A stretch of DNA of 34,846 bases, from the NCBI GenBank assembly GCA_009774655.1, contig VSOD01000004.1, positions 1-34,846 of the forward strand. The letters run 5' to 3'. How positions within the stretch are numbered: position 1 is the stretch's first letter; the number at the start of each line of letters is the position of its first letter. Both the position numbers and the translations under genes were made by a program. This DNA comes from Lachnospiraceae bacterium. GTDB lineage: Bacteria > Bacillota > Clostridia > Lachnospirales > Lachnospiraceae. Under the pieces are notes generated by a model, which worked only from the letters and a program-made list of their open reading frames with translations, was not told the origin of the DNA and searched no databases. Of the stretch, positions 24,650 through 33,522 are shown one piece after another.

Positions 24650-26359
24650 CTATATTTTCAGCTTCCTGTACCGGTTGATGCAGGCCAGAATCTCCTGCTT
24701 ACGCGGCCTTGCCAGCTGAGAGGAGACGTCCCCTCTTTCAAACAGGCTCTCCAGCCCGCTGCCGTCCAGCTGCTCCTCCAGCAGATCCCCGATCTGCCGC
24801 AGATCCTTCCTGCCGTCCATCATCTTAAGCTGGGCATACTTTAAAAGATATGCCAGCGCCATGCTCTGCTCCTGATCCTTCAGCTGCTCCAGATAGCGCA
24901 GTTCCACGTTCTCTTTGCAGATAGAAATCTCACTGGTTCCCATGGCTTTCATCTTGATCCGGTCTTCCTTTCGCAGCGCCATATCCGGCCCCGGGCAGCG
25001 TTTCCGGTTAAAAGGCGGAAACTTCCGCGCATCATCCGCATCTTCCGCTCCCCTGTCTTCACAGGCCGCCGCCGCTTCCTTCGCCTTCTGCGTAATATCA
25101 ATGGGCACATATTCCTTCATCTGAATAATAGTGTCCGCCATATGGAAAAAGGCTCCCGAGCTGCCCGCCACGATAACGGAGGATACACCCAGATCTTCAT
25201 ACATCCCCCGCACTCTGCTGATAAAAGGCGTGATCGGCTCCTCACCGGGCGTGATCACCTGTGCCATCAACCGGTCACGCACCATAAAGTTGGTGGCCGA
25301 CGTATCCTCGTCGATCAGAATCAGGCTGCTGCCGCTCTCCAGCGCCTCCATCAGATTGGCCGCCTGGGACGTGCTGCCGCTGGCGTCTTCCGTGGAGAAG
25401 TGCACCGTGTCCTTTCTGTTCGGCAGATTCTTGATAAAAGGCGAGATGTCCACGCCCGTCACGCTGCGGCCGTCCTCCGCCCGCAGCTTAAAAGCCGAGG
25501 CGTCCGTGATCACAAGCTCCCTGCCGTCCCCTGCGATATGATCGTAGACCCCGTTCTGCAGCGCCTGCAGGATCGTGGATTTGCCGTGATAACCGCCGCC
25601 CACGAACAAAGTAATGCCCTGCGGAATTCCCATGCCGCTTACCGCCCCTTTATTGGGCAGATCCAGCGTGATCCGCAGCGATTCCGGCGACCGGAAAGGC
25701 ACCCCGTTCTTCATGGGACGCTCCGACACGCCGCTCTCCCGGGGCAGGACGGAACCGTCCGCTATAAAGGCGCACAGCTTCCGCTCCGTCAGACACTGCC
25801 TGATATACTGCTGGTCTTCACACAGGCATATGGCCTGCCGCAGCTTTTCCTTGTCGATCTTTCCATAGTAAAGGCTCCTGCGCACACAGTCCGGCAGAAT
25901 GTCAAACAACATCTTCTCCAGCTCTCTGGCGTTGATGGTGCGCCCGTTGGCCGGAAACCCGGCCTCAAACCGCAGGATCAGGTCGCCGTCCTTCACCCGC
26001 ATGGCCGTGCGCTCCAACACCTGCTGCCCGCATCTGGACACGGACAAAAGACCGCTCTTCCCGGATCCCTTCGCCTGAAAACTGCCGCCCGCCACCTGTC
26101 TGCCAAACAGTCTGGTCAGGTGGTCCTGCAGGGTGATGCGCTTGGCCTTCGTATCGTAATACGCCGCCGGGAACCCGGCTTTCGCCTTCTCCACCCGCAC
26201 CGAAAGCCGGGAAGGCGAGGCAAAGGGATCCCCCTGCACGTGATCGATGGAAAGCACATAATCCCCGAAATTGTACTGCCCCTTCAGATCCTTATAGGCG
26301 GGATACCCCTTATGGTCAATGCTCCGTAATTTATTCCGTAATTCTGTCGCCGTATTCAT
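24650..26359 (-). CDS. ABC-class ATPase, PF09818 / COG3044 type
   Basis: A 569-residue soluble ATPase of the 'predicted ATPase of the ABC class' family. The N-terminal half (1-230) begins ELRNKLRSIDHKGYPAYKDL and includes SFQAKGSGKSGLL. The Walker A is GGGYHGKST (254-262), and the Walker B is LILIDEDTSATNFM (346-359) with E351. A short SGSTSQA segment (327-333) takes the place of an ABC signature. There are no membrane helices and no permease neighbour, so it is not a transporter. The biological role of the family is unknown. It follows a hairpin leader and lies downstream of the manA gene. Confidence 0.87.
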   Translation of the reverse strand: MNTATELRNKLRSIDHKGYPAYKDLKGQYNFGDYVLSIDHVQGDPFASPSRLSVRVEKAKAGFPAAYYDTKAKRITLQDHLTRLFGRQVAGGSFQAKGSGKSGLLSVSRCGQQVLERTAMRVKDGDLILRFEAGFPANGRTINARELEKMLFDILPDCVRRSLYYGKIDKEKLRQAICLCEDQQYIRQCLTERKLCAFIADGSVLPRESGVSERPMKNGVPFRSPESLRITLDLPNKGAVSGMGIPQGITLFVGGGYHGKSTILQALQNGVYDHIAGDGRELVITDASAFKLRAEDGRSVTGVDISPFIKNLPNRKDTVHFSTEDASGSTSQAANLMEALESGSSLILIDEDTSATNFMVRDRLMAQVITPGEEPITPFISRVRGMYEDLGVSSVIVAGSSGAFFHMADTIIQMKEYVPIDITQKAKEAAAACEDRGAEDADDARKFPPFNRKRCPGPDMALRKEDRIKMKAMGTSEISICKENVELRYLEQLKDQEQSMALAYLLKYAQLKMMDGRKDLRQIGDLLEEQLDGSGLESLFERGDVSSQLARPRKQEILACINRYRKLKI

Positions 26360-26379
26360 AATCTCCTCCTGCTGTTCTC

Positions 26380-26478
26380 AAACAAAAATGATAGCGCAGA
26401 CTCCCGCACGATCCGGTTCATTCCGTTCCATGCAGGAATCCACTCTATCATTTTGCATCTCAAAACAGGCTTCGTCAA
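26380..26478 (-). promoter_or_regulatory. Promoter and leader hairpin before the PF09818 ATPase gene
   Basis: TTGACG (26473-26478), 17 bases and CAAAAT (26450-26455) may form a promoter on the minus strand. Directly after it, AAAATGATAG (26445-26454) pairs with CTATCATTTT (26385-26394), and within this GATTCCTGCA pairs with TGCGGGAGTC; TGTTTG follows. The stem could end the manA operon or attenuate the ATPase gene, whose Shine-Dalgarno begins about 15 bases later. Confidence 0.5.
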
Positions 26479-26492
26479 CCTGAAAATATTTT

Positions 26493-27434
26493 TTATACCG
26501 TCGTCAGCAGCGCCTCAAAATTCCCTTCCAGCTCATACGCTCCCGTATCCGCCGTGATCAGGACGCTGTCGCCCTTCCGAAAGGCCACCCTCTCTTCTGC
26601 CGCGCGTACCTCTCCTTCTCCTTCCAGCACCAGCAGACTGGCGAAAGACGTCCGGTCCGTCTCCCCGAAGATCCGCTTCACGAACTGACCGTCCAGCACG
26701 ATCTTATCTACCGTGAAATACTCACAGGAAACGATATGCGGCTCAAAAGATTTCCGCTTGAGGATCGGAATCCGGTTGGTCACCTGCAGCGCCTTCTCGA
26801 TGTGCAGATCCCGTTCCTTCCCGTCCGGCCCTTTTCGCCCGTAATCATACACCCGGTACGTCACATTGGAGTTCTGCTGGATCTCCGCGATCACATTCCC
26901 CGCCCCGATGGCATGGATGGTGCCCGGCTCGATAAAAAGCACGTCACCTTTCTGCACCTCCACCTTGTTGAGCACTTCCAGAAGCGTCTTATTCTCGATC
27001 CGCTGCGCAAACTCCTCCGCGCTCACCTCTCTCGAAAAGCCATAGTACAGGCTGGCTCCTTCCTCGCAGTCCACGATATACCACATTTCCGTCTTCCCGT
27101 ACTGCCCTTCATGTTCCAGCGCAAAGCTGTCTCCCGGATGCACCTGGATCGAAAGATCCTCCCTGGCATCAATAAACTTGATCAGAATCGGAAACTGCTC
27201 ATACTGGCAGCTCTTCGTCCCCGTCACCTTCCTGCCTTCCATCAGGATATACTCATTCAGCGTACTGCCCGCATACAGCCCGTTCTCCACAATACTGGGG
27301 CCGTCCGGGTGGCAGGACAGCTCCCATGTCTCCGCCAGCCGCTCTCCCGCAAACGCCTTGCCAAACTCCTTCATCAACCGCGTCCCGCCCCAGAGATAAT
27401 CCTTGCAGGCGGGCTTTAATTTCAAAACTGCCAT
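26493..27434 (-). CDS. manA: Mannose-6-phosphate isomerase, class I
   Basis: ManA interconverts mannose-6-phosphate and fructose-6-phosphate, so it connects mannoside catabolism to glycolysis. The 313-residue cupin protein starts MAVLKLKPACKDYLWGG and has the zinc ligands H99 (IQVHPGD), E116 (KTEMWYI) and H174 (EPGTIHAIGAG). The catalytic-region YDYGRKG is present. Start at 27434 is chosen from the family N-terminus and GGAAGGGG upstream; 27485 would add 17 unrelated residues. It is the last gene of the mannoside operon. Confidence 0.93.
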   Translation of the reverse strand: MAVLKLKPACKDYLWGGTRLMKEFGKAFAGERLAETWELSCHPDGPSIVENGLYAGSTLNEYILMEGRKVTGTKSCQYEQFPILIKFIDAREDLSIQVHPGDSFALEHEGQYGKTEMWYIVDCEEGASLYYGFSREVSAEEFAQRIENKTLLEVLNKVEVQKGDVLFIEPGTIHAIGAGNVIAEIQQNSNVTYRVYDYGRKGPDGKERDLHIEKALQVTNRIPILKRKSFEPHIVSCEYFTVDKIVLDGQFVKRIFGETDRTSFASLLVLEGEGEVRAAEERVAFRKGDSVLITADTGAYELEGNFEALLTTV

Positions 27435-27499
27435 TTTCTGTACAGCCCCTTCCTTGATAACATTCCTTATCGATAAATCCCCCATACAATATCGCTTTA

Positions 27500-28810
27500 T
27501 TATCGCCTTGTCTCAGCCCGCCGCTTCGCCTCGTGCCGCATTATCTCATGCCCTGCCACGCTGTCGCTGCCCTGCGTCGGCACAGCGCCGGCCAGCAGCA
27601 CCGTCACTACCTCATACGGTTTCAGCACAACCTCGATCTCATTTCCGTTCACCACTGCTTCCGTCTCGATCTCCTCCAGCAGGTTGCACACATACGCTTT
27701 TTCAAACGCCGTATTCACCGTCAGTCTCGCCTTCGTCAGCGCATTCTCCGACTCGTACATACGCAGCACGATTCCGCTTTCATCCTCCGCCATTTTCACT
27801 GTCTCCAGCACCACATTGGCCTGGTCCACACCGGCGAAGGAATACGCCCCGCCGTCCGCCGTACCCGTCTGTGCCGTCAGCGGCTGATTCAGCTTATAAG
27901 CCTCGTCTACCGTACCGGCCGCGCGCCATCCTTCCGCATGAGGATAGATCGCATACGTAAATTCGTGCTCCTCCTGATCCGCCGTCGGGTTCGGCTCGAT
28001 GCCGGACTTGATCAGTGTCAGCGCCATATTGGAATCCTGTACGGAATGTCCGTATTTGCAGTCATTTAACAGCGACACGCCGTAGTGTCCTTCCGAAAGA
28101 TCCATCCACTTCTGTCCGCAGCTCTCGAATCTGGCCACATCCCAGCTCGTATTGCGGTGGGTCTTCCTCGTCAGGTTACCGAACTGCACGTCAAAGGCCG
28201 CCTCGTCCGTATGCACAGCCACCGGGAAATGCACTTTAAGAAGCGTCTGGTGTTCTTTCCAGTCCACCTTCGTCACAAACTCGATCCTGCGGCTTAGTGC
28301 ATAGAAGATAACCTGCTGCCTGATCGTGGAATTAGACGCTTTTCTCGTGATCTCCAGCACCGCACGCACCGGCCCGACTTCCGTCCATTCCATCTGTTCT
28401 ACGCCGTCCACATCCCAGAATTTCTCCGTATAATAAATATCAATATCCCAGTTGTCGAAGTAGATCGGCTTATCCTCATACATCCGCAGCAGATTGGCGC
28501 GCTGTCCCTCCTGCACCACTTCCCGCTCGTTTTCCTTGTCATAAATACTCGTGAACATACCCTGCTCATCCAGCTTCACCCGGTAGAAAGGCGTCTCCAG
28601 ATCGTACAACCCCTGCAGTGTAAACGGCTTTACTGCCGCCTCTCCGGCAGCTTCGCTCTTTCCGGCAATACGGAAGGTCTTATAGCCTGTGGACGGAAGG
28701 TTCTTCACATAGGCAATGCTTCCCGCCGCCGTCTCCGTAGCCGTAGGAGATGAGAATGTCGTTGTTGATGTCCTTATTCTGGTAGCGCATCCAGCCGCCC
28801 ATGATGGCAT
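27500..28810 (-). pseudogene. GH38 alpha-mannosidase, C-terminal fragment
   Basis: The open frame spans these bases, but homology begins only near 28720 (SIAYVKNLPSTGYKTFRIAG). It holds the beta-sandwich domains of a bacterial GH38: FTLQGLYDLETPFYRVKLDE, RANLLRMYEDKPIYFDNWDI, and the C-terminal region with NLLEEIE and KPYEVVTVLL. It is in a different frame from the catalytic fragment, and the linking helical region of about 170-240 residues expected after GYGDGGG is absent. On its own it has no catalytic residues and no good start. Confidence 0.85.
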
Positions 28811-29846
28811 CCGGGTGCAGCATCCCGTTGTAGGTGGTGAAGAAATCCTTGATCGGCTGGCTCACGCCCAGGGTCGTGATCAGATGCGTCAACACCTCCG
28901 AACCGTCGATACCGCGCCAGCGCATCGTATCGTAAGGAATCTTGTTGAACTGGTTCCACGCCAGCTTGGTGGTCATGAAATAGTCGATACCGCACTTTTT
29001 CATGATCTGCGGCAGCGCCCCGGAGTAACCGAACACATCCGGCAGCCACAGAATCCTGTTGTCCACGCCGAACTCTTCTTTAAAAAAGCGCTTTCCGTGT
29101 ATAAACTGTCTCACCAGAGACTCCCCGGAAGTCAGGTTGCAGTCGGCCTCCAGCCACATACCGCCCTCCGGCTCCCAGCGCTTCTCCTCAATGCGCTCCT
29201 TCGCCTTCGCGTAAAGCTCCGGATAACGCTCTTTCAGAAAAGCATACAGCTGCGGCTGACTGGACATAAACTTATAGTTGGGGTATTCCTCCATCAGCTT
29301 CAACACCGTGGCAAAGCTGCGTCCCACCTTCTCTCTCGTCTGCTCCACGGTCCACCACCATGCCACGTCGATGTGCGTGTGGCCGATACAGGTAGCGATC
29401 ACATCCTTGTAGCCGGCATGGTCCGTGTACAATGCCTGGCCGATATACCCGGCGGCCTCTCGTAACGTCCTGTAGAATTCCTCCGAGTAGGGCGTGCGCA
29501 GATCCAGGAAGTTCACTGTCGTATTTAAAATCTCCTCGATATCCCTGCGGTTCTTATCGTCCTCTTCCATTCTGGAGAAGGCGGCAAGCGGCACCCACAG
29601 ATCGTAATAGAGCTTCTCGATCTCGCAGTCGATCTCCTGCATCTCCACGATCAGATTAAACTCCGTGTGCAGGATGCCCGTATAAGCCTGCAGCTCCAGC
29701 GTCAATTCCTCACCGGCGCGGGCCTGCGGCCGCAGGAACACATCCCGGTGGTTCATGTCGATACCCTGCACTGCCTCACCGTTTACAAAAAGCAGAAACT
29801 GCGGGTTCTTCGCGTCGTCCCACTCGTCGATCTGGGGGGCGCACAT
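28680..29846 (-). pseudogene. GH38 alpha-mannosidase, catalytic fragment
   Basis: This frame carries the ancillary end of the N-terminal domain (QIDEWDDAKNPQFLLFVNGE) and the GH38 catalytic barrel: zinc-site HTHIDVAWWWTVEQTREK, EGGMWLEADCNLTSGESLVR and nucleophile D in WLPDVFGYSGALPQIMKK, up to ILISYGYGDGGG. Then the sequence departs into KHCLCEEPSVHRL and stops. Its 5' end is fused to the N-terminal frame only through a run of six C (29834-29839); one C fewer would restore the frame. Confidence 0.87.
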
Positions 29847-30102
29847 GCATCCACATCCGCTTGCCGTCAAGCTCCTGCGGCACCCGGTATACAGCCTTGA
29901 ACCAGTAGTGGCGGTCCTTGCCGTACCAGTGCATATTCCGGCAGTCAAAACTCTCCCATGGTGTCAGATCTTTTTCCACATCCTCAGGATGTATGTAGTT
30001 GCCTTCCTTGTAGCTCCACTCATCAATCGCAAATTTCTGCTTCACCTTTAACTTCTTCAACTCTTCACAAATGACATTGACCCTTTTGTCTAAAAAATGC
30101 AT
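29776..30102 (-). pseudogene. GH38 alpha-mannosidase, N-terminal fragment
   Basis: The true gene start is ATG 30102 (MHFLDKRVNVICEELKKLKV), with AAGGAGG upstream and 17 bases after the GH42-like gene. The fragment runs correctly to KRMWMHVR and then continues out of frame (PPDRRVGRREEP) because of the C run. An intact gene would encode a cytoplasmic enzyme that removes alpha-linked mannose from imported oligosaccharides. Confidence 0.87.
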
Positions 30103-30119
30103 AGCTGCCTCCTTGTCTG

Positions 30120-32339
30120 TTATAATGTTCCGGTGACCCACACGGCGCTGTGTCTCGGCAGGATCCCTCTGCCGTCCGGCGTGTATGCCACAGGCATCTG
30201 GTAATGTTCCGTCTCATACTTCTGCGGAAGTTCGTAAGGCGTGGACCGGTGATTGACGATCACCATACCGTTCCCGAAGACGCCCGTCTCGATTCCCCGC
30301 TCCCGGATGCCGCTCACCGGCAGCAGATACCGTTCCAGTATATCCTTTACCAGCGTGGTCTTCGACTGCAGGATGGGGTACATCTCCCGGTTTCCCTGTT
30401 CATAGGGCACATGAGGGATATTCTTCGCCGCGTAGGACGCGCCGATCTGCATGCCGAAGGAAAACACCGTTCCCCGAAATGCCTGCTTTTGTTCCTTAGA
30501 CCGTTCCTCCGATTTTATTTCTGACATGTATGTCAATTTTTCTCCCGTGTACTCTGCTACGCAGCAGCTCCCGTCCACGTAATCCGAAACCGTTATTCCA
30601 TCCCGATATCTGCAAAAACTCTCCCCCTGTGGGATGATGGTTTTACCGTAACGGTAGGGCATTTTCTCACAGCGTTCTCCCGCGATACCAAAGCAATATC
30701 TGACAAGTGTGTCATCAGGTCCGTGCAGGAGCACGCCGCCCTCCCGCACCCACTCTCTGATCCGTTCTTCGCTCCCGCCCTTCTCCAGTGTGCCGTAGCA
30801 GTCATTGGCCGCCACGATCAACACTTTGTATGCCGACAGCGCGCCTTTCTCAATCTCATGGCTGCTGATCACATCCACCTGATATCCCAGGTCGCAGCAG
30901 AGCCGGTACCAGCCCAGCAGATCCAGCCGCCTGATCTTGTTGTTTCCCACTTCGTATGGCTCAAAAAGCGCCATTTCCGTCGGAAACAGCAGCGCGATCT
31001 CTTTTGTACGCGCCCCTTTTCTGCGCGGTATCACCTCGGCACACCAGCGGTTGCCTGCCGTCAGAGACTTCAGGAAATCCGATTCCATCCTGTTTAAGAC
31101 TCCGCCGTCGTCCAGTCCGTTCATGCCGTAACAGGTATACCCGTCCATGCCGCAGGCCGTCATGGTGCCGATCATCTCCGCCGGGGTCAGCCAGGCGTAG
31201 ATGTCGTTATAGATATACCGGCCCCAGTAGATACCGCCCACCAACGGTCTGCCCTCGTTCATGACCCGCATCATGCTGTGCTGGCAGGAGACCACATAAG
31301 CATCCGGGTATCCGTCCGGCGTGACAGGAACCGTGATAAAATGACAGGAATCCACATAGGGAGCCAGTGCATAGAGGTCGATCCCCCGCATGGCCGTATC
31401 CCACAGATCGCTGAATTCGTTGTCCCCGTCCGCCTGCTGCCGTCCGTAGATATTGAGGAAATACCCCCACTGCGTCATATCCGGACAGAGGAACAGCTGC
31501 GGATTCTTCTCTTTCAGCGCTTTGCCCATGGCCTCGAAATAGAGCGCCAGTTCCCGTGCCTTCCAGAGCGCATTGTCCCGGTATACCACGAACCGCGGCG
31601 TGCGCTCCCGCACATCCTCCTCCGTATAGAACAGGTCCGTTCCGCCCGCGTTCTCCTCAAACCGCAGGGAAAACCAGTACTCCTCCGGCCGCAGCTGATC
31701 GAAACCATCCGCCCTGATCCCGTAAGCCCGGTTCAGCTTCTCAATCTCTCCGCCGTAGAATTCTTTCAGAAACGCCCTGTACCGGCGGATTCCTTCCTCG
31801 TCGAAGCTGCCCGCCACGATCGGATCCCACATGCTGCATACGGGAACGACTTCCTCCGTCTTCCCTTCCCGTGTCACAAGACAGCGCTCACAGCCTTCGC
31901 CGTAGCGGTCCATAATGCGCTCCACGTGCTCCTGCATGGAGCTTCTCGCCTTTTCGGACCAGTATTTATACCACTTGCCGGGCCTGCCGTCCGCATATAC
32001 CGTCTCTTCCCCGAAGATGGGCGGGCTGTAACGTATATGCGGATACAGATTGTCCCCGTTCATATACAACAGCAGAAAGTTGTAGGCCAGCCCGTGTGCG
32101 CGGGCGCTTTTTCCCATATATTCCTGCATCTTTACGTACTGGCTGAGCGCCCCTGTCTCATAGCGCTCTTTAAAATCTTCCCAGGCCTTGGTATCAAACA
32201 TCACGCTGTTGAAGCCAAGCTCCCTGATCAGCTCCATCGTCTCGTCGATAAAAGCCTCGTCATCGTAGGCCGGGCTGTAGAAATTGCCGAAGATCACATT
32301 GATATACGGCCTGTTGTCTGTCCTGCTGATCATGCTCAT
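30120..32339 (-). CDS. GH42-like (clan GH-A) protein of unknown specificity
   Basis: A 739-residue cytoplasmic protein, no signal peptide. Residues 1-430 look like a TIM barrel of GH42-like type (LIRELGFNSVMFDTKAWEDF, RRYRAFLKEFYGGEIEKLN, RAYGI). Residues 447-590 look like the class I GATase-like trimerisation domain (LLGWYRLCCDLGYQVDVIS, YKVLIVAAND, IREWVREGGVLLHGPDD). The final part is a beta domain. The Asn-Glu acid/base pair of GH42 is not obvious: CSMWDPIVAGS (168-178) stands there, and GGIYWGRYIY (368-377) takes the nucleophile strand. Start 32339 follows AGAGGACGGT; a longer reading to 32570 overlaps GH130 and is rejected. Its neighbours suggest a beta-linked mannoside or N-glycan fragment as substrate. 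Confidence 0.72.
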   Translation of the reverse strand: MSMISRTDNRPYINVIFGNFYSPAYDDEAFIDETMELIRELGFNSVMFDTKAWEDFKERYETGALSQYVKMQEYMGKSARAHGLAYNFLLLYMNGDNLYPHIRYSPPIFGEETVYADGRPGKWYKYWSEKARSSMQEHVERIMDRYGEGCERCLVTREGKTEEVVPVCSMWDPIVAGSFDEEGIRRYRAFLKEFYGGEIEKLNRAYGIRADGFDQLRPEEYWFSLRFEENAGGTDLFYTEEDVRERTPRFVVYRDNALWKARELALYFEAMGKALKEKNPQLFLCPDMTQWGYFLNIYGRQQADGDNEFSDLWDTAMRGIDLYALAPYVDSCHFITVPVTPDGYPDAYVVSCQHSMMRVMNEGRPLVGGIYWGRYIYNDIYAWLTPAEMIGTMTACGMDGYTCYGMNGLDDGGVLNRMESDFLKSLTAGNRWCAEVIPRRKGARTKEIALLFPTEMALFEPYEVGNNKIRRLDLLGWYRLCCDLGYQVDVISSHEIEKGALSAYKVLIVAANDCYGTLEKGGSEERIREWVREGGVLLHGPDDTLVRYCFGIAGERCEKMPYRYGKTIIPQGESFCRYRDGITVSDYVDGSCCVAEYTGEKLTYMSEIKSEERSKEQKQAFRGTVFSFGMQIGASYAAKNIPHVPYEQGNREMYPILQSKTTLVKDILERYLLPVSGIRERGIETGVFGNGMVIVNHRSTPYELPQKYETEHYQMPVAYTPDGRGILPRHSAVWVTGTL

Positions 32340-32407
32340 ACCGTCCTCTTTTTGCCGGGCGCCCTCTGTAACACGACGCAGCGTTCCCGCAAATCCTCTT
32401 TCCCTTA

Positions 32408-33400
32408 TTATGATCTTACCGGTTCCATGGCTTCCAGCAGACGGTCCACCGTCGTAAAAGCAAGCCCGGTCACCGTATCCGCACAGCCGTAATAGATGGC
32501 CATCCGTCCCGTCGCCGCATCCGTCAGCGCCGCACAGGGAAATACCACATTGGGCACGTCGCCCACGCACTCATACAGCTCATGCGGCCCCAGAATATAG
32601 TTCCGCGTCCGCTTCTTCACCTTCCACGGCTCCTCCAGATCCAGCAGTGCACATCCCATCCGGTATACGAAGCCGTTGCACGTATTGATCACCCCGTGAT
32701 AGATCAGAAGCCACCCGTCCTGCGTCTCGATAGGCACGCTTCCCGCGCCGATCTTGGTGGACTGCCAGGCGGAATAATCCCCTTTGACAGTTTCCATCAC
32801 CAGCCGGTGGCGGCCCCAGTAGGTCAGATCCGGACTTTCGCTTACAAAAATATCGCCAAAGGGCGTGTGCCCGTTATCGCTGGGCCTGCTCAGCATGTAA
32901 TACTTACCATTGATTTTCCTCGGAAAGAGCACGCCGTTACGGTTGAACGGCAGGAAGGCATTTTCCAGCTGGTAAAAAGTCTTAAAGTCAAAAGTATAGC
33001 CTATCCCGATGGTGGGATAGCCCCGGTAGCCGTTGCACCACGTCACATAATATCTGTCCTCGATAAAACACACCCGCGGATCGTAACGAAAGTCCCGTTT
33101 CGCCACCTCCGGCTCCGCTCCCTGGAACGTAACCGGCTCGTCGGAAATCTCCCAATGAATGCCGTCCTCACTGAATCCGGCAAAAATATCCATACTGACC
33201 GATCTGCTGTCACAACGGAATACCCCCGCAAATCCGTCCCCGTAAGGAACCACCGCACTGTTAAAAATGCTGTTGGAGTTTTTCGTCGCAAACCGCTCAA
33301 TGATGGGATTTTCCCGGCAACGCCACACCGGGAGCTTTCCCGCTCCTTCCGGCTCCTGCCACGGGATATTCGGCAGATCTTTTCCCACTGTTTTCGTCAT
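32408..33400 (-). CDS. GH130 mannoside phosphorylase, Man-beta-1,4-GlcNAc phosphorylase-like
   Basis: GH130 enzymes cleave beta-1,4-mannosides with phosphate to give mannose-1-phosphate. The 330-residue product closely follows the BT1033/UhgbMP pattern known from N-glycan loci: [40 protein letters not shown] (catalytic D107), [45 protein letters not shown] and [14 protein letters not shown]. The start at 33400 is preceded by AAGAGGAGGTGGCGTG. The natural acceptor could be GlcNAc or a mannooligosaccharide. It lies between the binding-protein gene and the GH42-like gene. Confidence 0.9.
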   Translation of the reverse strand: MTKTVGKDLPNIPWQEPEGAGKLPVWRCRENPIIERFATKNSNSIFNSAVVPYGDGFAGVFRCDSRSVSMDIFAGFSEDGIHWEISDEPVTFQGAEPEVAKRDFRYDPRVCFIEDRYYVTWCNGYRGYPTIGIGYTFDFKTFYQLENAFLPFNRNGVLFPRKINGKYYMLSRPSDNGHTPFGDIFVSESPDLTYWGRHRLVMETVKGDYSAWQSTKIGAGSVPIETQDGWLLIYHGVINTCNGFVYRMGCALLDLEEPWKVKKRTRNYILGPHELYECVGDVPNVVFPCAALTDAATGRMAIYYGCADTVTGLAFTTVDRLLEAMEPVRS

Positions 33401-33430
33401 CACGCCACCTCCTCTTACTTTCCATAACAT

Positions 33431-33510
33431 TCCGGATATCCGCCTGTTACATATATCCGGCCCTCCCGAAGCGTCTGTAACAGACGCCTCGTTATGAGCC
33501 GGATACATCC
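33431..33510 (-). other. Intercistronic stem-loops between binding protein and GH130 genes
   Basis: CCGGATAT/ATATCCGG (33432-33460), a perfect 7-bp hairpin GCGTCTG-TAA-CAGACGC (33471-33487) and an enclosing ATCCGGC/GCCGGAT pairing (33455-33504) crowd the 122-base gap. No T run follows. This suits a 3' stabiliser for binding-protein mRNA. Confidence 0.5.
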
Positions 33511-33522
33511 GGGCCGTTATCC

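Noticed and set aside
25142-26329. Plus-strand open frame of 395 codons over the PF09818 ATPase gene
   Set aside because: Antisense shadow of a gene with Walker motifs; composition is His/Arg/Gln-rich without recognisable domains.
31278-32492. Plus-strand open frame of 404 codons over the GH42-like gene
   Set aside because: Antisense shadow; it has no domain features and the opposite strand has coherent protein structure and a ribosome binding site.
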